A DNA stretch of 64,000 nt, taken from NCBI GenBank assembly GCA_964434535.1, contig CAYSWA010000005.1, positions 80,596 to 144,595 of the forward strand. Direction: 5' to 3'. Origin of the DNA: SM23-32 sp964434535 (GTDB lineage Bacteria > Planctomycetota > Brocadiia > SM23-32). The position numbers were made by a program, and so were the translations under genes. Each line of letters starts with the position of its first letter. Positions within the stretch are counted from its first letter, which is position 1. This document shows, one piece after another, positions 1-7,748 of the stretch. Below the pieces are notes generated by a model, which did no database searches, had not been told where the DNA came from, and was given only the letters and a program-made list of their open reading frames with translations.

Positions 1-2
1 CT

Positions 3-1013
3 GACTTCGACCCCGCCTCCACGACCCTGCGAGCCCACTTCCTGCCCGCCCGGCGGGGGGACGTGCTCCGGTTCGGCTTCGAGCCGCGCCCCCTGCGCCG
101 GTTGCTCGGCGAGCTGGACCCCGACTACGTCTGGGTCCACGGGGAGTTCTGGCAGGGCATCGCGCACCAGTTCCTCTGGCACTGGCGGCTGCGGCGGCAG
201 CCGCGGATCGTCGCCCGCGGCGGGCCCAACCACCTGCACGATGGCGTCCCGCTGCTCGCGCCGAGGCCCCCCTTCGTCAGCCGCACCCGGCTGAAGCGGA
301 TGCTGCTCTGGGGGCGGCTGGACGGCGTGGGCGTCGCCTCCAGCCTGTCTGGGGCCTGCGCCCGACGGATTGGACTCCCCGGCCGGATTCCCGTGGCGGT
401 CAACTACCTGCCCGCTTGCGGGCCGGCCGACGCCGCCGCCGAAGGCGTCGAACTGCCGTGGCCGGCCGAGGAGTCCTTCGTGGTCGGCTTCGCCGGCGCC
501 CTCACCGCCCAGAAGGGCTGGCCCGTGCTGCTCGACGCTGTGGAAGCCCTGCCGCGGCGTTTCAAGTTGTTCGTCGCCGGCGCCGGACCGCAAGAAGCCG
601 AACTGCGCGCCCGCCTCGCGTCGCGTTCCCTGTCCGGACGTTCGCTCTTCGCCGGCGTCGTGCCGACCGGCGTGCTGCTGGCCACCTACCCGCGCCTGGA
701 CGCCGTGGTGCTGCCCTCGATCACGACTGCGAACTCGGTGGAGATCTTCGGCCGCGTGCTGGCCGAGGCGATGGCCTGCGGCGTGCCCGTGGTCGGCTCC
801 GACAGCGGCGCCATCCCCGAGACGATCGGCGACGCCGGACTCGTCGTGCCCGAGGGCGACGCCGAGGCCCTGCGCTGCGCCATCCTGCGCCTGAGCACCG
901 ACGAGCAGCTCCGCGCCGAGTGCATCCGGCGAGGCAAGGAACGCTACGAGCGCCACTACACCTGCGAGGCATACGCCGCCTCGATCGCCGCCCTACTGGG
1001 GATAGACCGGTGA
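3..1013 (+). CDS. GT4 family glycosyltransferase (5' end cut by window edge)
   Basis: GT-B fold retaining glycosyltransferase that would add a sugar from a nucleotide-sugar to a glycan on the cytoplasmic face of the membrane. The frame is open to the left window edge, so the true start lies outside; 336 residues are visible and part of the N-terminal Rossmann domain is missing. The nucleotide-sugar-binding domain is clear: it opens with FAGALTAQKGWPVLLDAV, and the GT4 EX7E signature is seen in VEIFGRVLAEAMACG about 90 residues before the C-terminus. An in-frame GTG at 63 is probably internal. Its stop overlaps the next start by 4 bases, so it belongs to the polysaccharide operon. Donor and acceptor cannot be read from the sequence. 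Confidence 0.85.
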   Translation, partial: DFDPASTTLRAHFLPARRGDVLRFGFEPRPLRRLLGELDPDYVWVHGEFWQGIAHQFLWHWRLRRQPRIVARGGPNHLHDGVPLLAPRPPFVSRTRLKRMLLWGRLDGVGVASSLSGACARRIGLPGRIPVAVNYLPACGPADAAAEGVELPWPAEESFVVGFAGALTAQKGWPVLLDAVEALPRRFKLFVAGAGPQEAELRARLASRSLSGRSLFAGVVPTGVLLATYPRLDAVVLPSITTANSVEIFGRVLAEAMACGVPVVGSDSGAIPETIGDAGLVVPEGDAEALRCAILRLSTDEQLRAECIRRGKERYERHYTCEAYAASIAALLGIDR

Positions 1014-1993
1014 CCACAGACCGCCAGAAGTCCACGGCGACCACGGCCCGCTGCTGGTGCGGCGGCGAAGAGCTGCGCCACCTCAACCAGCAGTACGCCG
1101 AGTGCGCCTCATGCGGGACGGCCGTGCTGACCGCCGGGCGGCCGGCGGCCCTCCGCCCGGGCGGCGACCCGGCCGCGTTCTACGCCGAGCGCTACTGGCG
1201 CGGCCATCAACAGGAGGAGCTGGGCCTGCCCGATTTGGCCCGCCGGGCGCGGGAGGACCTGCCCGGGCGCTGCCAGTACTGGCTCGGATGGCTGCTGCGC
1301 TTCCGCCCCCCGCCGGCGAACGTGCTGGAGGTCGGCTGCGGCCACGGGGGGCTGGTCGCCTGCTGCCGCCAGGCGGGCTACGGCGCCCTCGGGCTCGAGC
1401 CGGCCGAGTGGGTGGCCGACTTCGCCCGCCGGGCGTTCGGCGTGCAAGTCCGCTGCGGCACTCCCGAGTCGCTCGACTTCGAGCCCGAGGCGTTCGACGT
1501 GATCGCCATGATGGACGTGCTGGAGCACCTGCCCGACCCGGCCGGGGCCATCGCCGCCCTCGCCGACGTGCTCGCCCCGGACGGGCTGCTCGTCGTGCAG
1601 ACGCCGTGCTACGGCCCCGACCGGCCCGCCGGCTGGCCGCACTTCAACGCGCCGGAGCACCTGCACCTGTTCACCGAGAACTCGCTGCGGGACCTGCTCG
1701 CAGGCGCCGGGCTCGGCGAAGTGGAGTTCTGCCCGCCGCTCTTCGGCCACGGCTACGACATGTTCTGCTTCGCCGGGCGGCAGAGACCGGCCCCGTCCGA
1801 TCCCGAACGGGTCGAGCAGGCCCTCCTGAGCAGCCCCGGGGGCCGGCTCGCCCTGGCCATGCAGGATCTCTACTGGGGCGAGGCCCCGCCGTGGCGCGCC
1901 GGCGTCCGCGCGGCCGCATGGCAACTGATGGACGCCGTCAAGCGGCGGCTGCGCCGGGGCCGCGCCGATGACCAGACCAGGAAGGAGCCTTAG
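1010..1993 (+). CDS. Class I SAM-dependent methyltransferase with N-terminal zinc-finger-like segment
   Basis: 327-residue methyltransferase, probably methylating a sugar or lipid-linked intermediate of the polysaccharide made by this operon. The N-terminus has a Cys-rich segment (CWC, then CASC about 20 residues later) like the zinc-binding domain of sugar C-methyltransferases. The SAM-binding motif I is NVLEVGCGHGGLVACC near residue 105, and the acidic-loop and motif IV region reads MMDVLEHLPDP. The start is a GTG that overlaps the upstream TGA by 4 bases; the frame stays open further upstream, but that stretch lies inside the previous gene. The stop is 3 bases before the next GTG. Substrate unknown. 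Confidence 0.82.
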   Translation: MTTDRQKSTATTARCWCGGEELRHLNQQYAECASCGTAVLTAGRPAALRPGGDPAAFYAERYWRGHQQEELGLPDLARRAREDLPGRCQYWLGWLLRFRPPPANVLEVGCGHGGLVACCRQAGYGALGLEPAEWVADFARRAFGVQVRCGTPESLDFEPEAFDVIAMMDVLEHLPDPAGAIAALADVLAPDGLLVVQTPCYGPDRPAGWPHFNAPEHLHLFTENSLRDLLAGAGLGEVEFCPPLFGHGYDMFCFAGRQRPAPSDPERVEQALLSSPGGRLALAMQDLYWGEAPPWRAGVRAAAWQLMDAVKRRLRRGRADDQTRKEP

Positions 1994-1996
1994 ACC

Positions 1997-3262
1997 GTGC
2001 CGGACGGCCTCACAGTGGTGATCAACGCCCAGGTCCCGCCCGGCGGGCGCTGGGGCGGGGTGCAGCAGTTCGTGGCCGGCCTGGTCTGCGCGCTGGGGCG
2101 GCTCGACGACGGCCCGGAGCGTTACGTCGTCCTCGGCCCGAGCGAGGGGGCCGAGTGGCTGGAGCCCTACCTGGGACCGAACCAGCGCCTCGTCGCCGAG
2201 CCGGCCCCCGCGCCGGACAGGGCGGAGCGGCTCAAACGCGCCCTCGGCCCCCTGCGCCGCCCGCTCGGCCGGCTCTATCGCCGCCTGGCCGGGCCGCCCC
2301 ACTATGGCGTCGAGGACGGCAACGGCCTCTACCGCTCGCTCGGCGCGGACGTGGTGCACTTCCCCTTCCAGCGCTTCGCCGCCTGCGACCTGCCAACGGT
2401 CTACAACCCGCACGACCTCCAGCACCGCCACATGCCCGAGCTTTTCCGGCCGGAGGAGCTGGCCTACCGCGAGGCGGTGCACGGCTTCGCCTGCCGCCAC
2501 GCGGGGGCCGTCGCGGCGGAATCGGCCTGGGCCATGCGCGACCTGGCGGCGCAGTACGGCGTCGAGCCGGCCCGGCTCTACGTTGTGCCGCGCGGCGCGC
2601 CGACTGACCTGGCCGGGCCGGTCAACAGGGAGACGCTGGAGCGCATCCGGCACGAGCTCTGCCCGGACGGCCCCTTCTGCCTCTACCCCGCGCGGACCTG
2701 GCCGCACAAGAACCACGCCCGCCTGCTGGAGGCGCTCGGGCTGCTGCGCGAGCGCCACGACCTGGCCCTCGGGCTCGTCTGCACCGGCCGACCGACCGAG
2801 CACGTCGGCGCGCTGAGGCGCCGTGTGCGGCGCCTCGGGCTCGACGGGCAGGTCCGGTTCACCGGTTTCGTGCCGGCACCGGAGCTGCGCGCGCTCTACC
2901 GGCTGGCGCGGTTCCTCGTCTTCCCGAGCCTCTTCGAGGGAGGCGGGTTCCCCGTGATCGAGGCGTTCCACGAGGGCGCGCCGGTGGCCTGCTCGCGCGC
3001 CACCTGCCTGCCGGAGTGCGCCGGCGACGCGGCGGTCTTTTTCGATCCGCTCTCCCCCGAGGACATGGCCGGGGTCATGCACCAGTTGGCCCGCGACGAG
3101 ACGCTCCGCGCCGCCTTGAGGGAATGCGGACGGCGGCGGGCGCGGCTCTTCCACTGGGACAAGACCGGGCGCACCTATCGCGCGATCTACCGGAAGCTCG
3201 CCGGCCGCGCCCTCTCCGAGGAGGACCGGGCCACGCTCGCCGAAGCGGGAGGGAAGGCATGA
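1997..3262 (+). CDS. GT4 family glycosyltransferase
   Basis: 421-residue GT-B glycosyltransferase. The N-terminal acceptor domain begins VVINAQVPPGGRWGGVQQFV, with the glycine-rich loop usual for GT4 enzymes. The C-terminal donor domain has YPARTWPHKNHARLLEAL (the phosphate-binding K of GT4) and the EX7E motif EGGGFPVIEAFHEG, followed by the usual C-terminal helix. It starts at GTG 1997, three bases after the preceding stop, and its TGA overlaps the next ATG by 4 bases. Resembles mannosyl- or rhamnosyltransferases of O-antigen and exopolysaccharide clusters. The exact sugar cannot be assigned. Confidence 0.87.
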   Translation: MPDGLTVVINAQVPPGGRWGGVQQFVAGLVCALGRLDDGPERYVVLGPSEGAEWLEPYLGPNQRLVAEPAPAPDRAERLKRALGPLRRPLGRLYRRLAGPPHYGVEDGNGLYRSLGADVVHFPFQRFAACDLPTVYNPHDLQHRHMPELFRPEELAYREAVHGFACRHAGAVAAESAWAMRDLAAQYGVEPARLYVVPRGAPTDLAGPVNRETLERIRHELCPDGPFCLYPARTWPHKNHARLLEALGLLRERHDLALGLVCTGRPTEHVGALRRRVRRLGLDGQVRFTGFVPAPELRALYRLARFLVFPSLFEGGGFPVIEAFHEGAPVACSRATCLPECAGDAAVFFDPLSPEDMAGVMHQLARDETLRAALRECGRRRARLFHWDKTGRTYRAIYRKLAGRALSEEDRATLAEAGGKA

Positions 3263-4116
3263 CGGCGAGGAGACACGCCAGCGACGGCCTGCCCCGCATC
3301 AGCATCGTCGTGCCGTCCTGCAACCAGGCCGCCTTCCTGGCCGGGGCGCTCGACTCGCTCGCGGCGCAGGACTACCCGGACCTGGAGGTGATCGTGGTCG
3401 ACGGGGCCAGCGCGGACGGCACGGTCGAGCTGCTGCGGCGCCGGGCCGACGTGGTGAGCCGCTGGATCAGCGAGCCGGACCGGGGCCAGACCCACGCCCT
3501 GAACAAGGGCTTCGCCATCGCCACCGGACGGGTGCGTGCCTGGCTGAACTGCGACGAGCGCTACCGGCCCGGCGCGCTGCGGCAAGTCGGGCGGGCCTTC
3601 GCCGCCGATCCATGCCCCGACGTCGTCTTCGGCCATCGCGTGGTGGTCGACGCGCAGGGGTGCGAGCTGCGTCGCATGCGCCTGCCGGCCATCCACCCCC
3701 GCCGCTACGCGCTTTACGGCTCGGGGCTGCTGTTCTCGGACACGACCTTCTGGACGGCCGAAGTCCACCGGGCCACCGGCGCGCTGGACGAGGCCGGCTG
3801 CCCGCGCTACGGGATGGACTTCGACTGGTTCGGGCGGCTTTCGCTCAACGTGCGGCGCTGGCGGCGCCTGGACGCCTACCTGAGCGAGTTCACCCAGCAC
3901 GAGGCCCGCGTCTCGGAAGGCGTCGAGGAGATGCCGCAGATCGCCCACCGCATCCGGCGCCGCCTGCTGCGCAGGGCCGGGGTAGGACCGATCAGGGCAA
4001 TGCTGATGGGCGCGCTCTGCTACGCGCCCGTGCGGGTCGGGCGCGAGGGATGGCGCGGCCTGCTGCGGCCCCCGTCGCCGCGCACGCTGCTGCGCGTGGC
4101 CGGGCTGACGAGGTGA
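3259..4116 (+). CDS. GT2 family glycosyltransferase
   Basis: 285-residue GT-A fold inverting glycosyltransferase. The nucleotide-binding start ISIVVPSCNQAAFLAGALDS and VIVVDGASADGTVELL are typical of GT2. The acidic metal-binding motif appears as LNCDE, a variant of the usual DXD also seen in WcaA-like enzymes. The frame is open upstream inside the previous gene, but ATG 3259 overlaps the preceding TGA by 4 bases, matching the coupling used throughout this operon. No membrane segment is visible, so it is likely cytosolic and acts on a lipid-linked acceptor. Confidence 0.85.
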   Translation: MTARRHASDGLPRISIVVPSCNQAAFLAGALDSLAAQDYPDLEVIVVDGASADGTVELLRRRADVVSRWISEPDRGQTHALNKGFAIATGRVRAWLNCDERYRPGALRQVGRAFAADPCPDVVFGHRVVVDAQGCELRRMRLPAIHPRRYALYGSGLLFSDTTFWTAEVHRATGALDEAGCPRYGMDFDWFGRLSLNVRRWRRLDAYLSEFTQHEARVSEGVEEMPQIAHRIRRRLLRRAGVGPIRAMLMGALCYAPVRVGREGWRGLLRPPSPRTLLRVAGLTR

Positions 4117-4135
4117 GGCGCACAAGGAGAGATCA

Positions 4136-5554
4136 TTGACGCTGCGCACGGACACGGGGACCTGGCTGCTTTTCGGCGCGGTGACGGTGCTCTGGCTGCT
4201 GGCCGCCGTAGTGGTGGTCTGGCGGCGCCGGCGAGCCCGGGAGGTCGCCCCGCCCGGCGGGGCGTGGCGGGCGCTGCTCTTGACGCTGTTCGGCTTCGCG
4301 TGGCTGGCCTTCGGAGTCGCCTACATACTGCGCTTTGCGATGCTCGCCTACGACCCGGTGCTGTTCCAGGCGTCGCGCTTCCCGCCCTGGCGGATACCCA
4401 CCGAGGCGCTGAACCACACGTGGCTGCTGCTCGGCGTCTACTGGCTGGCGCTCTGCGCGGGCGCGGCGGCCGTTGTGGTCGCGCTCCCGGCCCGGGTGCC
4501 GCGCTTCCTGCGGCGCATCGACCTGCTGGACGCGCTGGCGAACGCCCCGGCGCTGGACCTGCTGGCCTGCGCGTCGGGAGCGGCGTTGGTGCTCCTGTTC
4601 GGGCTGCGGCTGCCGGGGGCTCTGCGCACTCCCGTCGGGCACGTGGCGGGCCTGTGGGTCATCCCCGCCGCGCTGGCCTGGCACATGCACTTGCGGGGGG
4701 CGCCCATCGGCGCGCGGCGGTATCTCTACCTGCTGCCGGGGCTGCTGCTGTTCGTGCTCAGCCCCTATCGCGAGCATCTGCTCGGCATGTTCTTGTGCGT
4801 CGCGCTGCCGGCCGTCGCCCTGCGGCGGGGCGCCGGATCGGTCAAGATGGCGGCCCTCGCCGTCGCCGTCCTGCTGATCTCCTCGGTGGCGCTCTACGTC
4901 TACCGTCCCCTCTTCTGGGGGGGCGAGAGCTGGGAGTCGAGCCGCCGGTACGCCGATTGGGGGCTGTGGCGCCAACGGCCCGATCAGGCCCCGTGGACGA
5001 AGCTGAGCAGGCGGTTTCACGGCTTCGACTCCGCCGCGCTCACCCTCTGGCTCGTGCCCGAGGCGTTCCCCCACGAGCAGCGCAACCTGGCGGGCGAGCT
5101 GGCGGTCAGCGCGCTGGTGCCGCGCGCGTTCTACGCCGGCAAAGAACGCTCCGAGCGGGGCCGGCTCTTCTCCACCACCATCTGGGCCTACGACGTGGCC
5201 GGCGAGCCCGTGGGCAGGAGCCCGGCCATGATCGCCCCGTCCATGCCCGGGGACCTCTGGGCGGCCGGCGGCGCCCGCGCGGTCGTCCTCGGCGCGCTCG
5301 CCTGGGGCGCGCTGATCGGCCTGCTCGAGTGGTGGCGGCGCGGGCTGCGCAGCGGCCCGGCCGTGGCGCTGGTGGCCTTCCTGGCGTTCCGCGTCGCCGG
5401 CGGGATGGAGCGCGACTTCGTGCACGCCTGCGCCACCATCGCCCAGGTCGTCATCGTGGCCCTCCTCGTCCTGGCCCTGGTGCCGATGCGGAAACGCCGA
5501 TCGGCCCGGGCGACGGCGGCACGACGCAGCGCATCGGAGGCGAGCCCCTCATGA
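4136..5554 (+). CDS. Polytopic membrane protein, Wzy-like polysaccharide polymerase candidate
   Basis: 472-residue membrane protein with roughly ten hydrophobic segments and a larger hydrophilic loop in the middle (around residues 260-330). It is the only many-spanning protein of this size in the operon without a recognisable enzyme domain, which by position suggests the O-unit or EPS repeat polymerase; Wzy proteins are too diverse for motif proof. The likely start is TTG 4136, preceded by an AAGGAGA ribosome binding site about 6 bases upstream. The stop overlaps the next ATG by 4 bases. An O-antigen ligase is the main alternative. Confidence 0.55.
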   Translation: MTLRTDTGTWLLFGAVTVLWLLAAVVVVWRRRRAREVAPPGGAWRALLLTLFGFAWLAFGVAYILRFAMLAYDPVLFQASRFPPWRIPTEALNHTWLLLGVYWLALCAGAAAVVVALPARVPRFLRRIDLLDALANAPALDLLACASGAALVLLFGLRLPGALRTPVGHVAGLWVIPAALAWHMHLRGAPIGARRYLYLLPGLLLFVLSPYREHLLGMFLCVALPAVALRRGAGSVKMAALAVAVLLISSVALYVYRPLFWGGESWESSRRYADWGLWRQRPDQAPWTKLSRRFHGFDSAALTLWLVPEAFPHEQRNLAGELAVSALVPRAFYAGKERSERGRLFSTTIWAYDVAGEPVGRSPAMIAPSMPGDLWAAGGARAVVLGALAWGALIGLLEWWRRGLRSGPAVALVAFLAFRVAGGMERDFVHACATIAQVVIVALLVLALVPMRKRRSARATAARRSASEASPS

Positions 5555-6726
5555 GCCGATTGCATTCCCCCGGCGGCGCGCCCGGCGAGCCGCGCGTGCT
5601 GCACTTCGGCAAGTACTACCCGCCCCACCGCGGCGGCATGGAGACCGTTGTGGCCGGCCTCTGCCGGGGCCTGGCCGGCCGGGGCTTCCCGTGCGGAGCC
5701 GTGGTGGCCGGGGACCGGGCCCGCCCGCGCATGGACCTGGACCGCGGCGTCGTGGTCGAGCGCATGGCGGCTTTCGGGGCCGTCCGCTCGCTGCCGCTCT
5801 GCCCGCGGGCGCCCGTCGCCCTGCGGGGGCGCGAGGTGGACGTGATCCACCTGCACCATCCCAACCCCCTGGCGGACCTGGCGTGCCTGCTCTCGGACTC
5901 GGCGGCGCGCGTGGTGGTCACCTACCACAGCGACATCGTCCGTCAGCGCCGCCTGGGCGGCCTGCACGCCCCCCTGCTGCGCCACACGCTGAGGCGCGCC
6001 GATGCCGTCGTGGCCACCTCGGCGCAGTACGCCGACTCCAGCGCCGCGCTCGCCCCGTTCCGCGAGAAGGTCCGCGTCATCCCGCTCGGCATCGAGCCGC
6101 CGGCCCTCCCGCCCCTGAGCGAGCCGTTCGCGGGGCCGGGCCGCGAGCCGCGCTACCTCTTCATCGGCCGGCTGGTGCCCTACAAGGGCCTGCCGGTGCT
6201 GATCCGGGCGCTGCGCCTGGCGCGCGGACGCGCCTGGGTGGTGGGAGCCGGCCCCCGGCAGCGGCAGCTCAGGGCCCTGGCGCGGGATGAGGGCGTGACG
6301 CCCCGCGTGGAGTTCCTGGGCGAGGTCAGCGAGGCGGAGAAGCTGCGCCGGCTGGCCCGGTGCGACGCGCTCGTGCTGCCGAGCCTCACGCGGGCCGAGG
6401 CGTTCGGCATCGTGATCCTGGAGGCGATGGCGGCCGGGCGGCCCGTCATCGTCAGCGACCTGCCCACCGGCGTGCGGATGCTGGTCGAGGACGGCGCCAC
6501 GGGCCTGCGCTTCCCGCCGGGCGACGCGACCGCGCTGGCCGCGGCGATGCGGTGTCTGGCCGAGGACCCGGAGGCCGCACGCCGCATGGGAAGTGAGGGG
6601 CGGCGACGCTTCCATGAGCGCTACACGTTGGACCGAATGGTGGAGGGCCACGTGCGCCTCTACCGCGAGCTGTGCGGGATCGAGGCGCCGAAGCGCGCTG
6701 AACTCAGATCGGCGAAGAGGGCATGA
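5551..6726 (+). CDS. GT4 family glycosyltransferase
   Basis: 391-residue GT-B glycosyltransferase. It opens with RVLHFGKYYPPHRGGMETVV, the glycine-rich acceptor-domain loop typical of the WbaZ/PimB-like group. The donor domain shows YLFIGRLVPYKGLPVLIRAL and the EX7E motif EAFGIVILEAMAAG. ATG 5551 overlaps the upstream TGA by 4 bases and was chosen over the long upstream open frame, which is a shadow of the membrane protein gene. It is translationally coupled to the following CgeB-like gene. Mannosyl- or glucosyltransferase activity is the usual role of relatives; the sugar is not determinable here. Confidence 0.87.
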   Translation: MSRLHSPGGAPGEPRVLHFGKYYPPHRGGMETVVAGLCRGLAGRGFPCGAVVAGDRARPRMDLDRGVVVERMAAFGAVRSLPLCPRAPVALRGREVDVIHLHHPNPLADLACLLSDSAARVVVTYHSDIVRQRRLGGLHAPLLRHTLRRADAVVATSAQYADSSAALAPFREKVRVIPLGIEPPALPPLSEPFAGPGREPRYLFIGRLVPYKGLPVLIRALRLARGRAWVVGAGPRQRQLRALARDEGVTPRVEFLGEVSEAEKLRRLARCDALVLPSLTRAEAFGIVILEAMAAGRPVIVSDLPTGVRMLVEDGATGLRFPPGDATALAAAMRCLAEDPEAARRMGSEGRRRFHERYTLDRMVEGHVRLYRELCGIEAPKRAELRSAKRA

Positions 6727-7748
6727 GGATACTGCTGATCGGACCGTTCGCCGAGGGCCTGCTGCCGGAGAGCTACGCGCGGGCGTTCGCGCGGCTCGGC
6801 CACGAGGCGCTGCGCTTCGACTCGGACCGTGCTTACTTCAGCGCCGCCTGGTATGCCGGCAACCGATGGGCCCGCCGCCTGGCCCGGCCCCTGCTCTGGA
6901 GGCGCGTCAGCCGGCAGACGCTCCAGGTGGCCCAGGAGGCGCGTCCCGAGCTGATCGTCGTCTTCAAGGGCGCCTACCTGGAGGCCGAGACCGTCGCCCG
7001 CCTGCGCCGCGCCGCGCCCGTGGTCAACTACTACCCGGACGATCCCTACTGGGGGGTGCCGCTCGACCCGCGCAAGACCTCCGCCCAGCGACGCGACCTG
7101 ATCGACGTGCTGGGCGAGTATACGCGCCTCTACACCTGGGAGCGCGGGCTGGTGGGGAAGCTGCGCGGCAACGACGTCGCCGCCGCCTACCTGCCGTTCG
7201 GCGCGGACACATCCGTCTTCCGGCCGCCCCTCGACGGCGGTTCGCCGGACGGCCGGATCGTCTTTGTAGGACAGCATAACCGCTGGCGAGAGAGCAAGAT
7301 AGACGCGGTCCGACGACACCGCGTCCACCTCTACGGGCCCCGCTGGCGCCGGGCCGCGCGGCGCTTCGGCGGGCGGCACGTCATCCACGCCGAGCGGGCC
7401 TACGGGCGGCACTGCGCGCGGGTCTACGCCGGCGCGGCGGTCGGGCTCAACGTGCTCAATGCCGGGAACATGCCCGGCCACAACATGCGCACCTTCGAGA
7501 TACCCGCCAGCGCCGGGGCCATGCTCGCCACCTACACCGAGGAGCAGGCCGCCTTCTTCCCGCCCGGCGAGGCCGCCCTCTACTACGGCGAGCCCGACGA
7601 GCTGGACGCGCAGATCGAGCGGCTCCTCGCCGACGAGCCCCTCCGCGAGCGCCTGCGCCGCAACGGGCTGCGCATCGCCCGCGCGCACGACTACGTGCGC
7701 CGCGCCCGCGAGATGCTCGCCGACCTGGGCCAGGAGGAGGTCGCATGA
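6723..7748 (+). CDS. CgeB-like glycosyltransferase (GT1/GT4-like, Glyco_trans_1_2 type)
   Basis: 341-residue protein of the CgeB/Glyco_trans_1_2 family, glycosyltransferase-like proteins found in capsule and spore-surface glycosylation loci. Seen directly: the start MRILLIGPFAEGLLPESYAR, a central VVNYYPDDPYW segment, and the C-terminal donor-domain motif HNMRTFEIPASAGAMLATY followed by a short region with a run of acidic residues, as in relatives. ATG 6723 overlaps the previous TGA and its own stop overlaps the next ATG, 4 bases each. No membrane segment. The sugar donor is not known for this family as a whole. Confidence 0.78.
   Translation: MRILLIGPFAEGLLPESYARAFARLGHEALRFDSDRAYFSAAWYAGNRWARRLARPLLWRRVSRQTLQVAQEARPELIVVFKGAYLEAETVARLRRAAPVVNYYPDDPYWGVPLDPRKTSAQRRDLIDVLGEYTRLYTWERGLVGKLRGNDVAAAYLPFGADTSVFRPPLDGGSPDGRIVFVGQHNRWRESKIDAVRRHRVHLYGPRWRRAARRFGGRHVIHAERAYGRHCARVYAGAAVGLNVLNAGNMPGHNMRTFEIPASAGAMLATYTEEQAAFFPPGEAALYYGEPDELDAQIERLLADEPLRERLRRNGLRIARAHDYVRRAREMLADLGQEEVA

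Noticed and set aside
1109..3154. 681-codon open frame on the minus strand
   Set aside because: It lies antisense to three well-supported genes and reads as Gln/His/Arg-rich low-complexity protein, as expected for a high-GC shadow frame.
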